A stretch of 64,000 bases of DNA, taken from contig CAJFCV020000001.1 of assembly GCA_904066235.2 (NCBI GenBank), positions 5,022,001 to 5,086,000 on the forward strand. The letters run 5' to 3'. The translations under genes were made by a program, and so were the position numbers. The stretch is from Bursaphelenchus xylophilus. Taxonomy: Eukaryota > Nematoda > Chromadorea > Rhabditida > Aphelenchoididae. Each line of letters starts with the position of its first letter. Position 1 is the first letter of the stretch. Positions 11,826-23,706 of the stretch are shown piece after piece. The notes below the pieces were generated by a model, which worked only from the letters and a program-made list of their open reading frames with translations, was not told where the DNA came from and made no database searches.

Positions 11826-12096
11826 TAAGCACAAAATCATCAAAAATTTTCAATCTTGCAACCCCGAATCCTACTCTAAAGATTCTCTAGACACTTCCTA
11901 CATCTCATAAGACCCGTTAATACTCTAAATTATCAAAGATTTCCTTAAACTCATCCAATATTATCCATCATATAACCGTATATTTACAAAAACTCGAGCT
12001 TGACTCTAAATACCGGTAAATTAATAAAATTGTAAATGAGACCAGATGTAAGTGAATGAAAGTTGAGAAAGAATATTAGGCAGCCGACCCGTGATA

Positions 12097-14151
12097 CTAT
12101 CGCTGTGATTCCTGAACTTCCTTTTCCTCTTTTTGTTGGCTTTCTTCTGATAGATCGAGGTCTTCGAGATCTTCGGCGGACATTCCCATTTGTTCCGCAT
12201 AGGCGCGTCTTCGATCTTTGAGGGTTTCAAGGGTAAAACGGTGAACTAGAAACAAAAATTTTCAAAAAAAATCTTTAAAAAATTATATTGTACTTGACGA
12301 AATCGGTCAAAAATCAATTTAAATCAACTACAATATCCCCTAAATCAGCCATATTTCTCACCTTTGCATAATTTAGCCTGTCGTACACATACAAATCTGC
12401 AGCACTTCCTACACATATCATTCTCACATCCCACTCCGGCCGGCTGATTACACCTTTTGCAGACCGGGAAGGCGCATTTTCGGTTGAATTCTTTCTTCAT
12501 GTCGATCCGTCGACGTTCTCGTTTCCTGATCTGTCTGAATGAGAGGCCAGTTTCATTCTGAATTTTCTCCATTTCAATTTTTCGTTGCAGTCGAAAGTCC
12601 TTTTCCACCTGTTCCAGGGATTGAGTCGATCGGACGTAGGGTTTGCAAAGGTAAAATGGGATGGAAGCGACCTGAAAATGAGCATGTGCAATCAAAAATG
12701 TCTTCCAATAGAAAGTGGAGGCCTCTGATAATGTTTTTTCTTACCATTTCAGCAAACGACAAGTTCCTGTCAATCGCGGAGACATCAAATTCTTCAATCT
12801 TGGCATCACCCAAACACCGCCGTTCCAATTCGGCGACCACTTCTCTGAATTCTGGCAATGATACGACGTAGGAATTTCTATCTCGGAGATCTGGATACTT
12901 CAAGAACCTGCAACATTAATTTCATTATTTTTAACAATTCAAAACGCTCTCAAAAAACCACAAATATTAACCATCCCCATCAAGTCTGACTTGTATAATA
13001 TAACTGCCCAAAACCCACCCATAATGGCACATTCTGAAGACATGAGCGCGAATCGTGGCAGTACTAGCCTTATACTTGTCAGCCAACTCTAAATACTCCT
13101 TGGCCACTTCGAATCCGGGCTTCAAAACACCTTCAAACAAGAAGGGATTGCTCAAAATGCCTTCAGCACTCATCACCGCGTCGGCTCCGGTCTCTCGAAT
13201 GCATCGTTCCACATCGCCCGGCATCTGAATATTGCCATTCGCAATGACGGGGATGTCCAGATGTTCTGCCACGGCCTTAATTCGAGTCCAATCAGCCACT
13301 CCCGTCTCCACTCCCCGCTGTTCTCGCCGGCGTCCGTGGATCGTCAACATCGAAGCCCCGGCATCCTCACACATCTTCGCATAAGCCAGCGTCCTCTCCA
13401 CGGTATCCAGACAGCGAATCTTGACGGATAAAGGCAAGCGACAATGTTTGTGGACCTTCTCCACCATTCGTCGGATCAAGTCTTGTTTCTCTTGAAGAAA
13501 ACTCCCATATTGACCTCGTTTTGCGACCACTTGAGGACATCCCAGGTTCAAATCAACACCGTCGCAGTATCCTTCCACTAATCGGCAAGCATCAAGAAAT
13601 ACATCAGGATCGTTGGCACAGAATTGGACAATCAAAGGGCGATCCGACGGGATTGTCGACAGAGATTGACGACGATAAGTGAAGTTAGAAACAAATAATT
13701 GAGCGTGGATCATTGGAGTGTAACATAGATGAGCTCCATGGTTTCGGAGGAGTATTCGAAAGGCAAGTTCACTAAAAATTTTAATTTTTTTTGATGTTGT
13801 AGTAGATAAAAAAGCATGATCAGAAATTTAAACCGTTTCAAGTCACTGATCATTTCCTTTCTGGTCTCACTGAAGTCCCAATGAAGCAAATACATCAAAA
13901 TTTCGTATTTTACCTAAAAATCAACAAGAAAAAAATAAATTAACTTACCTTTGATCAACCATTGGTGCAACAATATTTTTGATGCCGTCTTCCTTTAATT
14001 TCCTGGCCCAATAATGTTTCTTCCATTGCAAAAAGCTCTCATCAAACTCAGGAAGAACAGGATTGAGGATCGTCTTCCCTACAATGATCATTTCCCCATC
14101 ATTTTCAAATTTAGGCTCAAAATCTTGAGCCCTCCCGGGTTCGGCCGCCAT
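12097..14151 (-). CDS. tRNA-dihydrouridine(16/17) synthase, DUS1-like
   Basis: Five exons: 14151-13949, 13771-13019, 12907-12745, 12671-12362, 12245-12097, giving 525 residues. The enzyme reduces uridines in the tRNA D-loop using FMN and NADPH. Seen in the sequence are IVAPMVDQS near the N-terminus, DLNLGCPQ with the expected catalytic Cys at about 146, VKIRCLDT, TIHGR, VIANGNI and DAVMSAEG, all typical of Dus barrels. The C-terminus has a Cys-rich module (CKRCNQPAG, CRKCCRF), matching the Cys-rich tail of animal DUS1L. The second donor was placed after CHYG because reading on breaks the frame. A TTTTAG acceptor lies 13 bases before the ATG. It ends a three-gene minus-strand block with COG1 and the TXNL1-like gene. 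Confidence 0.93.
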
Positions 14152-14582
14152 TTCTGGATCTGGCTAAAAATATTCAAATCAAAACAGGTTATAACACTAT
14201 AAATTACAATGATATAAGACCGGAACGTCTAAATTTCAGCAACATTTTTCAAAATTTTTATAAATTTTAGGAAGAGAGAAAGTGTTGACACGTCTAGCCA
14301 TGTCAAGTGTTTCTGTAAGAAAATGGTAACTAAAATTTGCTATTATTGGTTACTTCTTGCCCTTTTTCACAAATACTCTCAAAATCAAACAAAATAAAGC
14401 TTTATTTATCTCAAATAAATTATGTTATTAAAAATCTAGTTGCACATGTCACCCTTACAACAACATTTGGCTATAACAATATCACAATAAATTATTTTCC
14501 GTCCTGAAAGTTAATATCACATAGTCTACCGTATTTTAGAGACAAAATAAATATAAAACCCCAACCAATTCTTCTTGGATTT
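14152..14582. other. Spacer between COG1 and DUS1-like genes
   Basis: About 430 bases with no gene. It holds the 3' end of COG1 and the upstream acceptor of the DUS1-like gene. The spacing would fit either independent promoters or a loose nematode operon. Confidence 0.35.
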
Positions 14583-17500
14583 CTAATTTTTCATAAAGTA
14601 ATCAAAGAATCCGCCTAGATTAATGTTCTTTTCCGCGTTTTGTCGTTTGGCTTCGGCAGCTTGCTTTGCCTTCAGCTTGGCCTTCTTTTCTTCCTCTTTG
14701 ATCTTGCTTAATCTGGGGATAGCGGGGATTCTGAGGGTTCCGTCGATTCGTGGGAGAACGTCGACTACAGATTGTTGGGTCGGGTCTTTTGAGGAGATGG
14801 AACCGGTGGGTGGATCCGTTTGCAGTTGACCGAAAAGCATCTGAAATATGAGAATAAATGTTCTACTTTCACCATAAATCAATTTTGTCTCAACAACTCT
14901 CAAATCATCTATTCTATTTCCAATATTACACTTAACCCTACTATAATATAAAAAATCTCCATAACCTATTAAAACACCTACCGCACTCCTCCTAACCGCT
15001 GTCCTAGCATTCTTTGCAACAGGATCGTCCACTAATTTCCATTCTACCACATCCATCTTTCTTTTTATCACCTCTACAACATGAACAAAGTCTTTGGTTG
15101 GAAACATTTGGGCCATCGTTCTTGAGTCGAATAAAAGTTGAGTTAAGATCAATGTCGTATTTTCTGGGGCTGCTTCTGCGGACTCTTTGAGTAGTTTGGA
15201 TATCAGACTGGCCAGTCTACTGGACACATGAACCGAAACATTTCTCGTAAACAAATGGCCAAATGAATTTTGGGAAATCCGGCGACAAATCGCGTATAAA
15301 AAGGCGAACAGCTGTCTGAAGTAAATAAAATCAGTAATAATACACTCCAATCTTCCTATCCTACCGATTAATCTGTGTTGGGATCTCAATAAAACTTTGT
15401 ACTTCTGGTTCCTTCCCGTTTTCTTCTTCTGGCTTCAAGTTTTCGCTGTTTTCATTTGATTTCTCTCCATTTTCCTCTTCATTCAAATCGATTTCCACCG
15501 TCTTTGGTTCTGTCTTTGCTGGTTTCTCGGTCAAAGTTCCCAATGGAATTTTTTCGCAGTTCTAAAAAAGAATCTTAATACAAATTTCAGTCGTCAAAAC
15601 TTCAAAAAAACATCTCGCAAACCTCACTTGAACATAATCGATCCATTTGAAGGGCAATTCACAAGCTTCTTTGATTCTATTGAGCTCCGAATCTTGGACG
15701 GCCTCTTCGATAATGTAGTCCATCAAATGGCTAAAAAAAATTTGTAAAATACGTCTTCTGTGGACAAAACACTCAACCCCACTTACCATAATGCCGTTTC
15801 CGCCGCTTGATGGAGAATTTTGTTTGCTTCTACCGCCGAATTCGTATCATCGCCCATGCATTGACTTATCACAGACGGCTCGAACTGGACCAAGGCCAAA
15901 TATAACCTGAATTCCTTGAGCCATTTCTGATTCTCATCTGATGGGAGTACTGTAACAGAAAGGTCTCTTTGAGCAATCTCTTCAGCATGTTTGGCAGTTA
16001 GACTAAAACTTGTATCACTTATACCTTCAACTTTCTTCCTACCGTTTCAAGAATCCGATAACTTCTTGAACCAAAAATTTCCTGAGTTCCTCCACATTTG
16101 CCTCGTGTCCCAGCTGGATGTACTTGTTTGTTCTGTGATTTAAACTTCTCAACTTTTCGAAGAACTTTTGGACGACTCTGAAATCAACAACAAACATATT
16201 ATACGAAACATGAAATCGGAAAAATTTTTTGGTTCACCCTAATAGATCATCAGCAAAAAAAAAGCCCCAGAAAATTTAAAGTTTTCAACTTACGCATTCA
16301 ACTCCTGCGACACCCCGCTAGCCAAGAGTCCATCAAACTTGGTTGCTCTTTTATGGAACAATGGCGGGGGATTACAATTGACTTTTGGGATCTTTTCGAG
16401 CAATTCCCCTTCAATTTCCCTGATTTCCGTGCCAATCAATTGGCCGAATCTCTGGAATAGAGCCTCTCCAAACAGTCTGCGATAAATTGTGTGTGGATTT
16501 TCGACGCCCGGCCAATCCTAAACAAAAATATTATACTTTTTTCATTTCATTACATTACACATGATACAACTGATAAAATTTCTCCATAAATCTTACATTT
16601 CTGAACAATTCATTTGCCGCCAAGACAAAATCGACTAGTTCTTCGGTTCTTTCGAAGAATTTGGCAATCTTCGAGACACTTTCCTTGGCCTCCGAGCACA
16701 ATTGATCGACCCATTCAGACAACGAAGAGGTCACTTGTGGCTCCGGGACTGGTGTAAAATCACTTCGATATGCTCTATTGGCCTTGGTAAGTTCCTTTTC
16801 AAAAAGTTTGTTATGAATGCTTAGTTGGTCTCGGATCACATTTCGAATTACATCTAAAATTATATCGTTTTAAGCCATTCTGGGCCAAAAACATACAAAA
16901 AAAAAAACAAAAAACACCAAAATAATCTTACCAGGACACCATCCTTCCGTTGTAACAGCCTTGAAGCACAAATAGAGACCTTTTCCACCTCCAAAAACCT
17001 TGTCCACTACTTCTGTGGTCTCTTTTATTTGGCCAATAATTCCAATCAAAGTTGATGATTCTAATGTGGACGTGATCGTGAGCTAAAATACGAGTCCATT
17101 AAAGAATGAGGCAACAATTTCTACAATTTCCATTAATTATCATTTCCAAAATCTTTTTTCGTACCAATCTGGCCTCCAAATAATTCTTCAGCAAACTTTC
17201 TGGACTGCTCTGATTCAAAATGCCCAATCCGACCAATTGACCTGCCAAAGCCGTCCATTCTGTGATATCCCCCAGTTCCGAGAGCAATCTTTGTTTTAAT
17301 TTCAATCGATGGTTTATCAATCTATCCCCCAATGCTCGAATAACTGCTTCCGATTCCGGAGCCAGCTCATTTCCATCCAATGCAATCGCTCTTTGTAGGC
17401 ATTCCGCGATTAGTAATGTGAAGACATCAGTGATTCCATTGACGGATTCGTCTAGCTAAAATTATCTTTACATTTATTGCAAAAAAAACTCAGCGAAAAT

Positions 17501-18231
17501 TTTTTTAATTTCAAAAACTGTGCAATTTCTAAGAGCAAATCGACCATCAACGGTCGATTCACAGGGAAGAAACGGCCGGCTTTTATTTCTCCGACTTTTT
17601 GAACGCACAATGCCTCTGGCAGAGCCGAGTTTTCATTGAAACGCCTTCGAAATCGGAAACCTCTTGGGGGTGGAGCCGAACTCGGGACTTTTCGAGTTCC
17701 ACGCGAGCGCACTGCCGATCAGACTAAAAGTACACACCGCTGGGCGCCTTTATTTTTGAGCAGATTTCAAAGAATTACATTTTTGTATACGACAGCACAT
17801 TTTTTTTTCAAATTTCGATTCAAAAATGGTCATTAATATTACTCATGCCACTGATATTTACAAATAAAAAAATCTCTCACCAATGGGATGATGGAATTGA
17901 GCAAAATGAATCTTTGTCTTGTCAATCGTTTTCCTTTCGATTCGAAGCCCACTTGTCGTTGCTCAAATGGTGCTAAGACTGCTTTTGTGTCCCCAAGTTG
18001 TGTTACAATCTCTTCTGAGAGCTCGTTCAGCCGTTTTACTGTGTTTGAAGCCTCCAAAACGTCCCTATATCGACGTCCAACCATCTGCCGGAGCTCTTCT
18101 TTCTTTGTCTCTATCTCCTTACTAAAATAAAAGGAGAAATTAACCACTTTTACATCAAATTACCTCAATGAAGAGTAAATTTCGGTCAACTGCTCTATGG
18201 TAAGGTCCTTCATTAACCGTTCGACGTCCAT
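14583..18231 (-). CDS. Conserved oligomeric Golgi complex subunit 1
   Basis: Twelve exons were assembled: 18231-18164, 18121-17881, 17455-17165, 17082-16932, 16853-16597, 16517-16294, 16177-16043, 16002-15787, 15730-15628, 15561-15365, 15315-14982, 14840-14583. All phases agree and give 824 residues. COG1 is a subunit of the tethering complex that retrieves Golgi enzymes. The N-terminal KKEELRQMVGRRYRDVLEAS matches the most conserved part of animal COG1, which begins KKEELRQMVG. The C-terminal third keeps FTRNVSVHVSSRL, RSAVLFGQL and a Lys-rich tail. An acidic linker (about 560-610) lies in exon 10. Intron 2 (17880-17456) is unusually long and contains a tRNA-like sequence. A TATCAG acceptor lies 8 bases before the ATG, suggesting trans-splicing. 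Confidence 0.9.
17659..17732 (-). other. tRNA-like sequence in COG1 intron 2
   Basis: On the minus strand the intron contains TAGTCTGATCGG, resembling a tRNA A box, and about 30 bases later GAGTTCGGCTCC, resembling a B box, with flanks that could form a weak acceptor stem. The stretch GTGGAACTCG with its downstream partner CGAGT...TCCAC forms a hairpin. The T stem is not complementary, so this is a tRNA-derived relic or SINE fragment at best. Confidence 0.3.
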
Positions 18232-18456
18232 TTTTGCTCTGATATGTGTTTATTATGCTCTAAATTTACATAAACCCACATTTTTTGAATATGAAGTATC
18301 CTTTTCATGATTTCAAACATGGTTTCGACAAGACATACTTTGTTCTTCGGTATAATTTATTTAATTACAGAAAAAGACAAGATAATTTAACAAAAAATTG
18401 TTTCAAAATAACTTTAGGACCTCGTTGATGGATGAGAATTTTTTCGGAATCACCGA

Positions 18457-19681
18457 TCAGTGACCAACTTCGCCGACTTTGCCGGCCACCTGAAGGTAGA
18501 AAAGTCAATATTATTCATCCCAAAACCCAAAAATATATTATCCTTACCCGTTTGAAATCAGTCATCTGAGTTTGTCCGAGGACTTGGCCATAAAGTCTTA
18601 GATCTTCGATAATCGTAACGTCATGATCTCCTTTGTTGTTGGCGATGAACAGTTGAATGTTCTTCACGTTTTGGAATTTGACAAACTTCAGATTTTGAAG
18701 TGAGTCCGCCTCAAAATTGAGATTCTGAATGGGCTCGGCATTTTGAGCATTGTCGAAATCAAGGGTAGTCGTGACATTGGCAAACACCTTGACGTCCTTG
18801 GGTCCGTGGTCGCCTAAAAAGAGGATAATGTAACTGGCATAAGCCTTATATTAATTTAGATCAAAAATTCTAAACCCTTTCGTAAAATGGAATGCAGAAA
18901 TCGAGTCGTGTATTGATACTCCTAATAGCCTCTAGTCAGATCTAAATCCCGAATAAAAACAAAATTCACCTACCTTTTCCTCTGATCTCGATCGAATGAA
19001 TCTTCACGGGAGAAACGAACGGAATGTTGATGATCAGCTGCTCGTCACAGTCGGATCTCAACTCAGATCGTCCTCCAAGAAGACCTTGAATGTTTTTGGA
19101 GTCATCTTCATTCAAGCATTCGACTCCACTCTTGTCAATAAACGTTCCTAGATCGGATTGTCCTGGCACTGGAGATGGTTCCAATGGAGCGGCGTTTTCT
19201 GCCCACTTCTTGACAAAGTTATGGAGGGCATTGGGGTCCGCACCTTTGATGAGATCCATACGCTGACTAAAACAAGATTAGGCATTAGAAAGGCCGGTCG
19301 GATGAAAAAAATCGAGTTCCCATTACAATATTCACATCGCTCCGAAAATAAAAAATATTTCTTACCCGCTGATCACAGCAACAAACGTTGGCATGGCGGC
19401 GATCTCAAACTTAGTCTTGGTCTGTGGACATTTGTCAACATCAACTTTAACGAACTTCAATTGCGGATATTTCCCGGCCAAGTCGCGGAACGTCGGTGCA
19501 ATCATATTGCATGGTCCGCACCTAAAAGACCACTAAATTACTGTGATCAACCTAAATTTCAAATACAAGATAAAAATACCCACCACGTTGCGTAGAAATC
19601 GACAATAACTGGAGTTGCTTCCGCTTTGACCAAGAAGGCCGTAAAGTCCGAATCGGATTTACAGTCGGTGATCAGGCTCAT
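18457..19681 (-). CDS. Thioredoxin-like protein 1 with PITH domain
   Basis: Five exons: 19681-19584, 19521-19366, 19266-18974, 18813-18548, 18489-18457, giving 281 residues, close to the 289 of human TXNL1. Residues 1-105 form a thioredoxin fold with the redox motif WCGPC at 33-37 and the cis-proline loop AAMPTF. Residues about 120-275 form a PITH domain (LIINIPFVSPVKIHSIEI, VKVFAN, DFDNA, GDHDVTIIEDLRLYG), the module by which TXNL1 binds the 26S proteasome. The last exon is only 11 codons. TTTTTCAG ends 6 bases before the ATG, a likely trans-splice site. It is upstream of COG1 on the same strand (225-base gap) and divergent from Acinus. Confidence 0.94.
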
Positions 19682-20230
19682 TTTTCACTGAAAAACGCGT
19701 AAGATGATAATCTAGACGATAACAAGCGGTAAAAGAACTGTAACATAAAAAAAGCGTGTTATCAAAGACCATGAAAAAATACAGCATAAAAAATAGCAAA
19801 ATTTTGTGAAAAATCCATCACAATTTTGCTTGACGGTCGCCGTTTGCGCCAACAAATGAGCAAAACGTCAAATTGAAGATTTTGGTGACGACAAAATTTA
19901 TTTGAAACGGAATGCCAAGAAAGTCCGTGAAAATTAGCTGCGTCTCGAGACGATTTCCTTCAAAAAATGCGTTCTTTTTTGCTATGGAAAAAATATTTTC
20001 TTGCGAGTTCGCGAAAAATTGGAGAGAATTTCCTGGCTTCGTGCCAAAATTAGCTTGTTTTACTCGGTAAAGTCGATTTTTGAACCTTATACCTAAAATA
20101 ATGTTTTTATATAAATCTGAGCGCGAATATAATTTATAAAATTGATTATACGTTGACTTATACGCATATTGTCCTTTACAGCATTTACAGCACGTCAAAA
20201 TTCCCATAATATTGTTTTTATAAAGGCAAG
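19682..20230. promoter_or_regulatory. Divergent promoter region, TXNL1-like / Acinus
   Basis: About 550 bases separate two divergently transcribed genes, so promoters of both must lie here. No gene and no specific binding motif is supported. Inferred from position only. Confidence 0.4.
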
Positions 20231-23200
20231 ATGGCTGATGATCCCCTGATTAATGGGATTCCTTTGAGCTCATTGAAAGTGGTGGATTTAAGAAAGGAGC
20301 TCGAGGTCAGAGGACTCGGAAAAGGTGGCGTCAAGAAGGATTTAGTCGAAAGACTGCGAAATTACATCAGCCAACACCCCGATGAGGCTGAAGAAGAGGC
20401 TCCCCCACCACCTGATAGTCCAAATGTAAGTTATTCTAACTTTGTGCTTGGTTTTAGGCAATCTTAACATGAAACAAGGCTAATAAGCCCCTCCCAGAAC
20501 TATTTTGCCCTCTGACATGTCTAAAAATCTTCAATAATCGTCTTACAATGTCTACTTATATTACATATTATATAAAATTAAAGTCTTTTCAAGAAAATTG
20601 GTGAGTATGAGCCCAAAACATCTTCAGTAGCCTTAAAATGTGTCAAGTATCTACGCATACAGTCTGATCTGTCTATAACTCCATAAAATCGGCAGTTTAA
20701 AGGTATATGTAAACGCCAATCGCCAAAAAAGTACTTCCACTATGACTGATGTCATAAATAATATAAAAATGTCTTAAATTTAACTTTAAACTCTAAAATG
20801 AGAAATTGCCAGGTGTTGTAAGTCTAATTATAACTTCCTGAGGTCTGTAATCCTGTTTTTGGTCGAAACGAAAGCTACATTTTCAAAAATTTAATCTGAT
20901 CCTGTCTCAACCCAGTATAATATAAGTGATAAAAAAGTAAACTCAGCAACCTACCTTCTTCACACCATAATCAAAGCTCCCGAAAGTTCGGTTTGCCACG
21001 AAATTACGGAAACTCCTGAAAACATTTTTGTGTTTGCGTTTCGAAACGAAATTTGGCGTAGATTTCACCGAAAAAAACTCCATTTTTTTTTTTGTTTTTT
21101 CGCTGAAACGTGTGCAAACTATGGATTCTGAGGCTGATTATGCGAAAGAAAACGAGTTAACGAATGAGGATCAGGAAAATCAGGTATTTCTTCGCCATAT
21201 GTTATGCGTTGTTGGTCCTTGAAATAGTTATCGAGTCTTTGTTTTTTGTTGTTATTATTATGTTTGTGTTTTCTCGAACTATCTAGGTCTCTCTAAGTCG
21301 AATACTCTTAATCTGCGATGCTTTTTTTATTTAATTTACACTTTTTTTCTCGCATGGGGTTTTACTCTATTTTTTGCAGAAATCCAGTCCAATGAACAGC
21401 ATTGTGGCCAAATATCGAGAGAAACAGCAAGCTGCATTGGATGCAGCAACACGTGAAGCCCAGCTTATAAGAGAAAGAAGCACAGATTTGTCGCCAAGCA
21501 AAGGAAGTGGGTCTGAGAGCAGATCCGAAAGTAAATCTCCCGAAAAGGAGACAAAGCCAGTATCAGATGAGGTCGCCGAACCCGCAGAAGTTGAAGTAAA
21601 AATTCCTGAACCTGTTGAGGAACCAAAGCAAGTCGTTGAGGAAGAAAAACAGCCAGAGGAAGCCCCAGAACCCGAGCCCGAACCTGTTGTCGAGAAAGAA
21701 AAAGAGCCTGAAGTTGAGAAGGTCGAGGAAGCTTCTGTAGAAGCGCAGGAGCCATCGCCGGTACCAGAGATTGAGCTTGAGTCTAGCCAGGACTCCCAAG
21801 AAGAGACCGCGGAAGTAAAAGGATCTCTGGAAAAGGAACAGGTATGTTGATCTTTGATTTATTTTAGCTTCTGTTTTTAGGCTGAAGAAGTAAAGGGTAG
21901 TTCCAAGGAAGAAAGTCAGAAAGAAGAGGATAAGAGATCAGAGTCCGGCTCCAGGTCAAGAAGCCCATCTCCAGAAGCTGTAAGGGAAGAACGGTAAGTT
22001 TTTAAGATCAAACTTTTAAAGTCCAGCTGAACTTATGTTATTTTAAATGTCTTACAGAAGTTCCCCTGAAAAGCGAGCAACTCCCGCAGAAGCTGGTGAT
22101 GGCGATTATCTTGAGCTGGATTACGAAGAAGAAGCAAAAGCAAGTTTTTAAAACATTTGCCGGGCATCGGGCATAAAAATAATTTTTTCTTATTTTCGAT
22201 TTTTAGGCCGAAGCCACCGAAAAGGACGTAACAGAAAAGGAGAGATCAGAGTCAGAAGTTCAATCACCCAAAGATGGGGATTTGGACAACGAAAGGCCAA
22301 AAGAAAAGAAGCCTTATGTGGAAGATCGATTCGACTTTCTTAAGAAAATCTCAGCATCTGAGCCCGAAACTAAAGAAACTACAGAATATGGCCTTGTCAG
22401 GGCAAATCCACCTTCTCCAGCAAGGTAAGGATGTTTTCGATTGATTTTTTATTATTTTAGATATCAAATTTTGGGTTTTAGCCAAAAGAATAAATTTTTG
22501 GTCGAATTTCCTTTCTTTTGGTTTGAAAAAAAACCAAGCGAAAAGCAAAAAAACTTAATTTTAGACACGATGTTGATCTGTTTATACATGTTCACCGACT
22601 TCGTCGACCTTTCACCAACAAAGGGTTAATTGCTTTACTCAAAAAGTTCGGAGAATTCGACGAGAACGAGGACTTTTGGATTGATGCCATCAAGTCAAAT
22701 TGCATAGTCAAGGTAGGTTTTTATCTTGAGTGTTGATTCTTGTTTTAGTACTCCTCAATCGAAGAAGCGAAGAAAGCTCGGCAGGAATTACATAATGTGA
22801 TATGGCCCACTGGAAATCCTGATTGCCTTTTAGTTGATTTCTGCACGGAAGACAGGGTAAGATTAGAGTTTTAAGAATTGATTGGATATTGTAACAGGAT
22901 TTGGAGATAATCTTTAATTTTTAGTTTATCGAGAAGAAGGTGGGAAAAGTTGAGAAGAAAAAGGAAGTGAAGCCAGAAGAGAGTATAAGAGTTGAGGTGG
23001 AAACAGCTCCCATTGAACATCACGAACCTCCAACAACTTCTGAAGAGAAAAATGGAGCCGACGAGGACAGAGAAAGGAAGAGAACACCGACTCGACAGAA
23101 GTCAGAGAAGGGTCTAGATGAATTGTTTAAGAAGACAAATGCCAAACCTTTCATTTATTACCTGCCGCTGTCCACGGAAGAAGTAAGACACGAAAATTTT

Positions 23201-23436
23201 TAATTTTTATGTTGTTGTTGTCATAGATAATAACATTTTTCCATGTTTAGGCCGAACGCAAATGGGCCGACAGAAAGGCCCTGGAGGAGAAAAGACGTCA
23301 CCGTGAAACCCCTCCAATCCGATCTCGCCCCACCCCCAGCCGACGCCGCTCTCCCCCTCCGCGCCGTCGTCGCTCCATCTCCAGATCCCCCGACAGAAAG
23401 CGCGATCGCCGCGCCTCCCCACCCAGAAGACGTTAG
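20231..23436 (+). CDS. Acinus: SAP-RRM splicing and apoptosis factor
   Basis: Nine exons in the long form: 20231-20425, 21380-21841, 21881-21993, 22058-22139, 22207-22424, 22565-22712, 22749-22856, 22925-23182, 23251-23436, giving 589 residues. Acinus is a nuclear RNA-binding protein of the ASAP complex with RNPS1 and SAP18, attached to the exon junction complex. Exon 1 encodes a SAP DNA-binding motif (LSSLKVVDLRKELEVRGLG). A long Glu/Pro/Ser-rich region follows. An RRM (about 352-445) includes DLFIHVHRLRRPFT and CLLVDFC. The ASAP-binding motif GLDELFKKTNAKPFIYYLP lies near 505-523 and an Arg/Ser tail ends the protein. Intron 4 has a GC donor (AAA|gcaagt). Confidence 0.93.
21121..21183 (+). 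other. Alternative first exon of Acinus lacking SAP
   Basis: An ATG at 21121 opens 21 codons (MDSEADYAKENELTNEDQEN, then Gln) ending at a good GT donor (CAG|gtattt). This exon and the SAP exon both end in phase 0 and both fit the exon at 21380. No acceptor lies directly before 21121, so it looks like a first exon from an internal promoter in the long first intron. It would give a 545-residue SAP-less isoform. Confidence 0.55.
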
Positions 23437-23706
23437 TCCGCAATGTCCAAGACATTTGTTGTTGAATTTTGATTCAAAAGACCTCCTTAATTATAATAAA
23501 AAAGTAAATTATGTAGGATATAAATGAAGTTTTAAGGTGGCAGCATCCCTTGCCATAGACAGTTGGGAGCAATTTTATTCTTCCATTCTTATATCGACCG
23601 GAAAATGAAGAATACAATTAAACATTCGTTTAAAAAGTAGTCTAAAAGATGAAATGAATTTGCGGAAAAAATTTCACCGCAAATCGTAGTGGTCGCTTTA
23701 CCAGAA

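Noticed and set aside
12967..13018. Continuation of the DUS1-like frame past CHYG into WVLGSYIIQ
   Set aside because: It cannot join the next exon in frame. Using the donor after CHYG restores the frame and the family pattern.
17465..17712. 86-codon frame as an extra COG1 exon
   Set aside because: Its frame does not fit the phase-0 ends of the flanking exons, and those join directly with good family similarity.
19818..20207. 129-codon minus-strand frame between TXNL1-like and Acinus genes
   Set aside because: Cys and Lys-rich low-complexity peptide without splice support, in a divergent promoter region.
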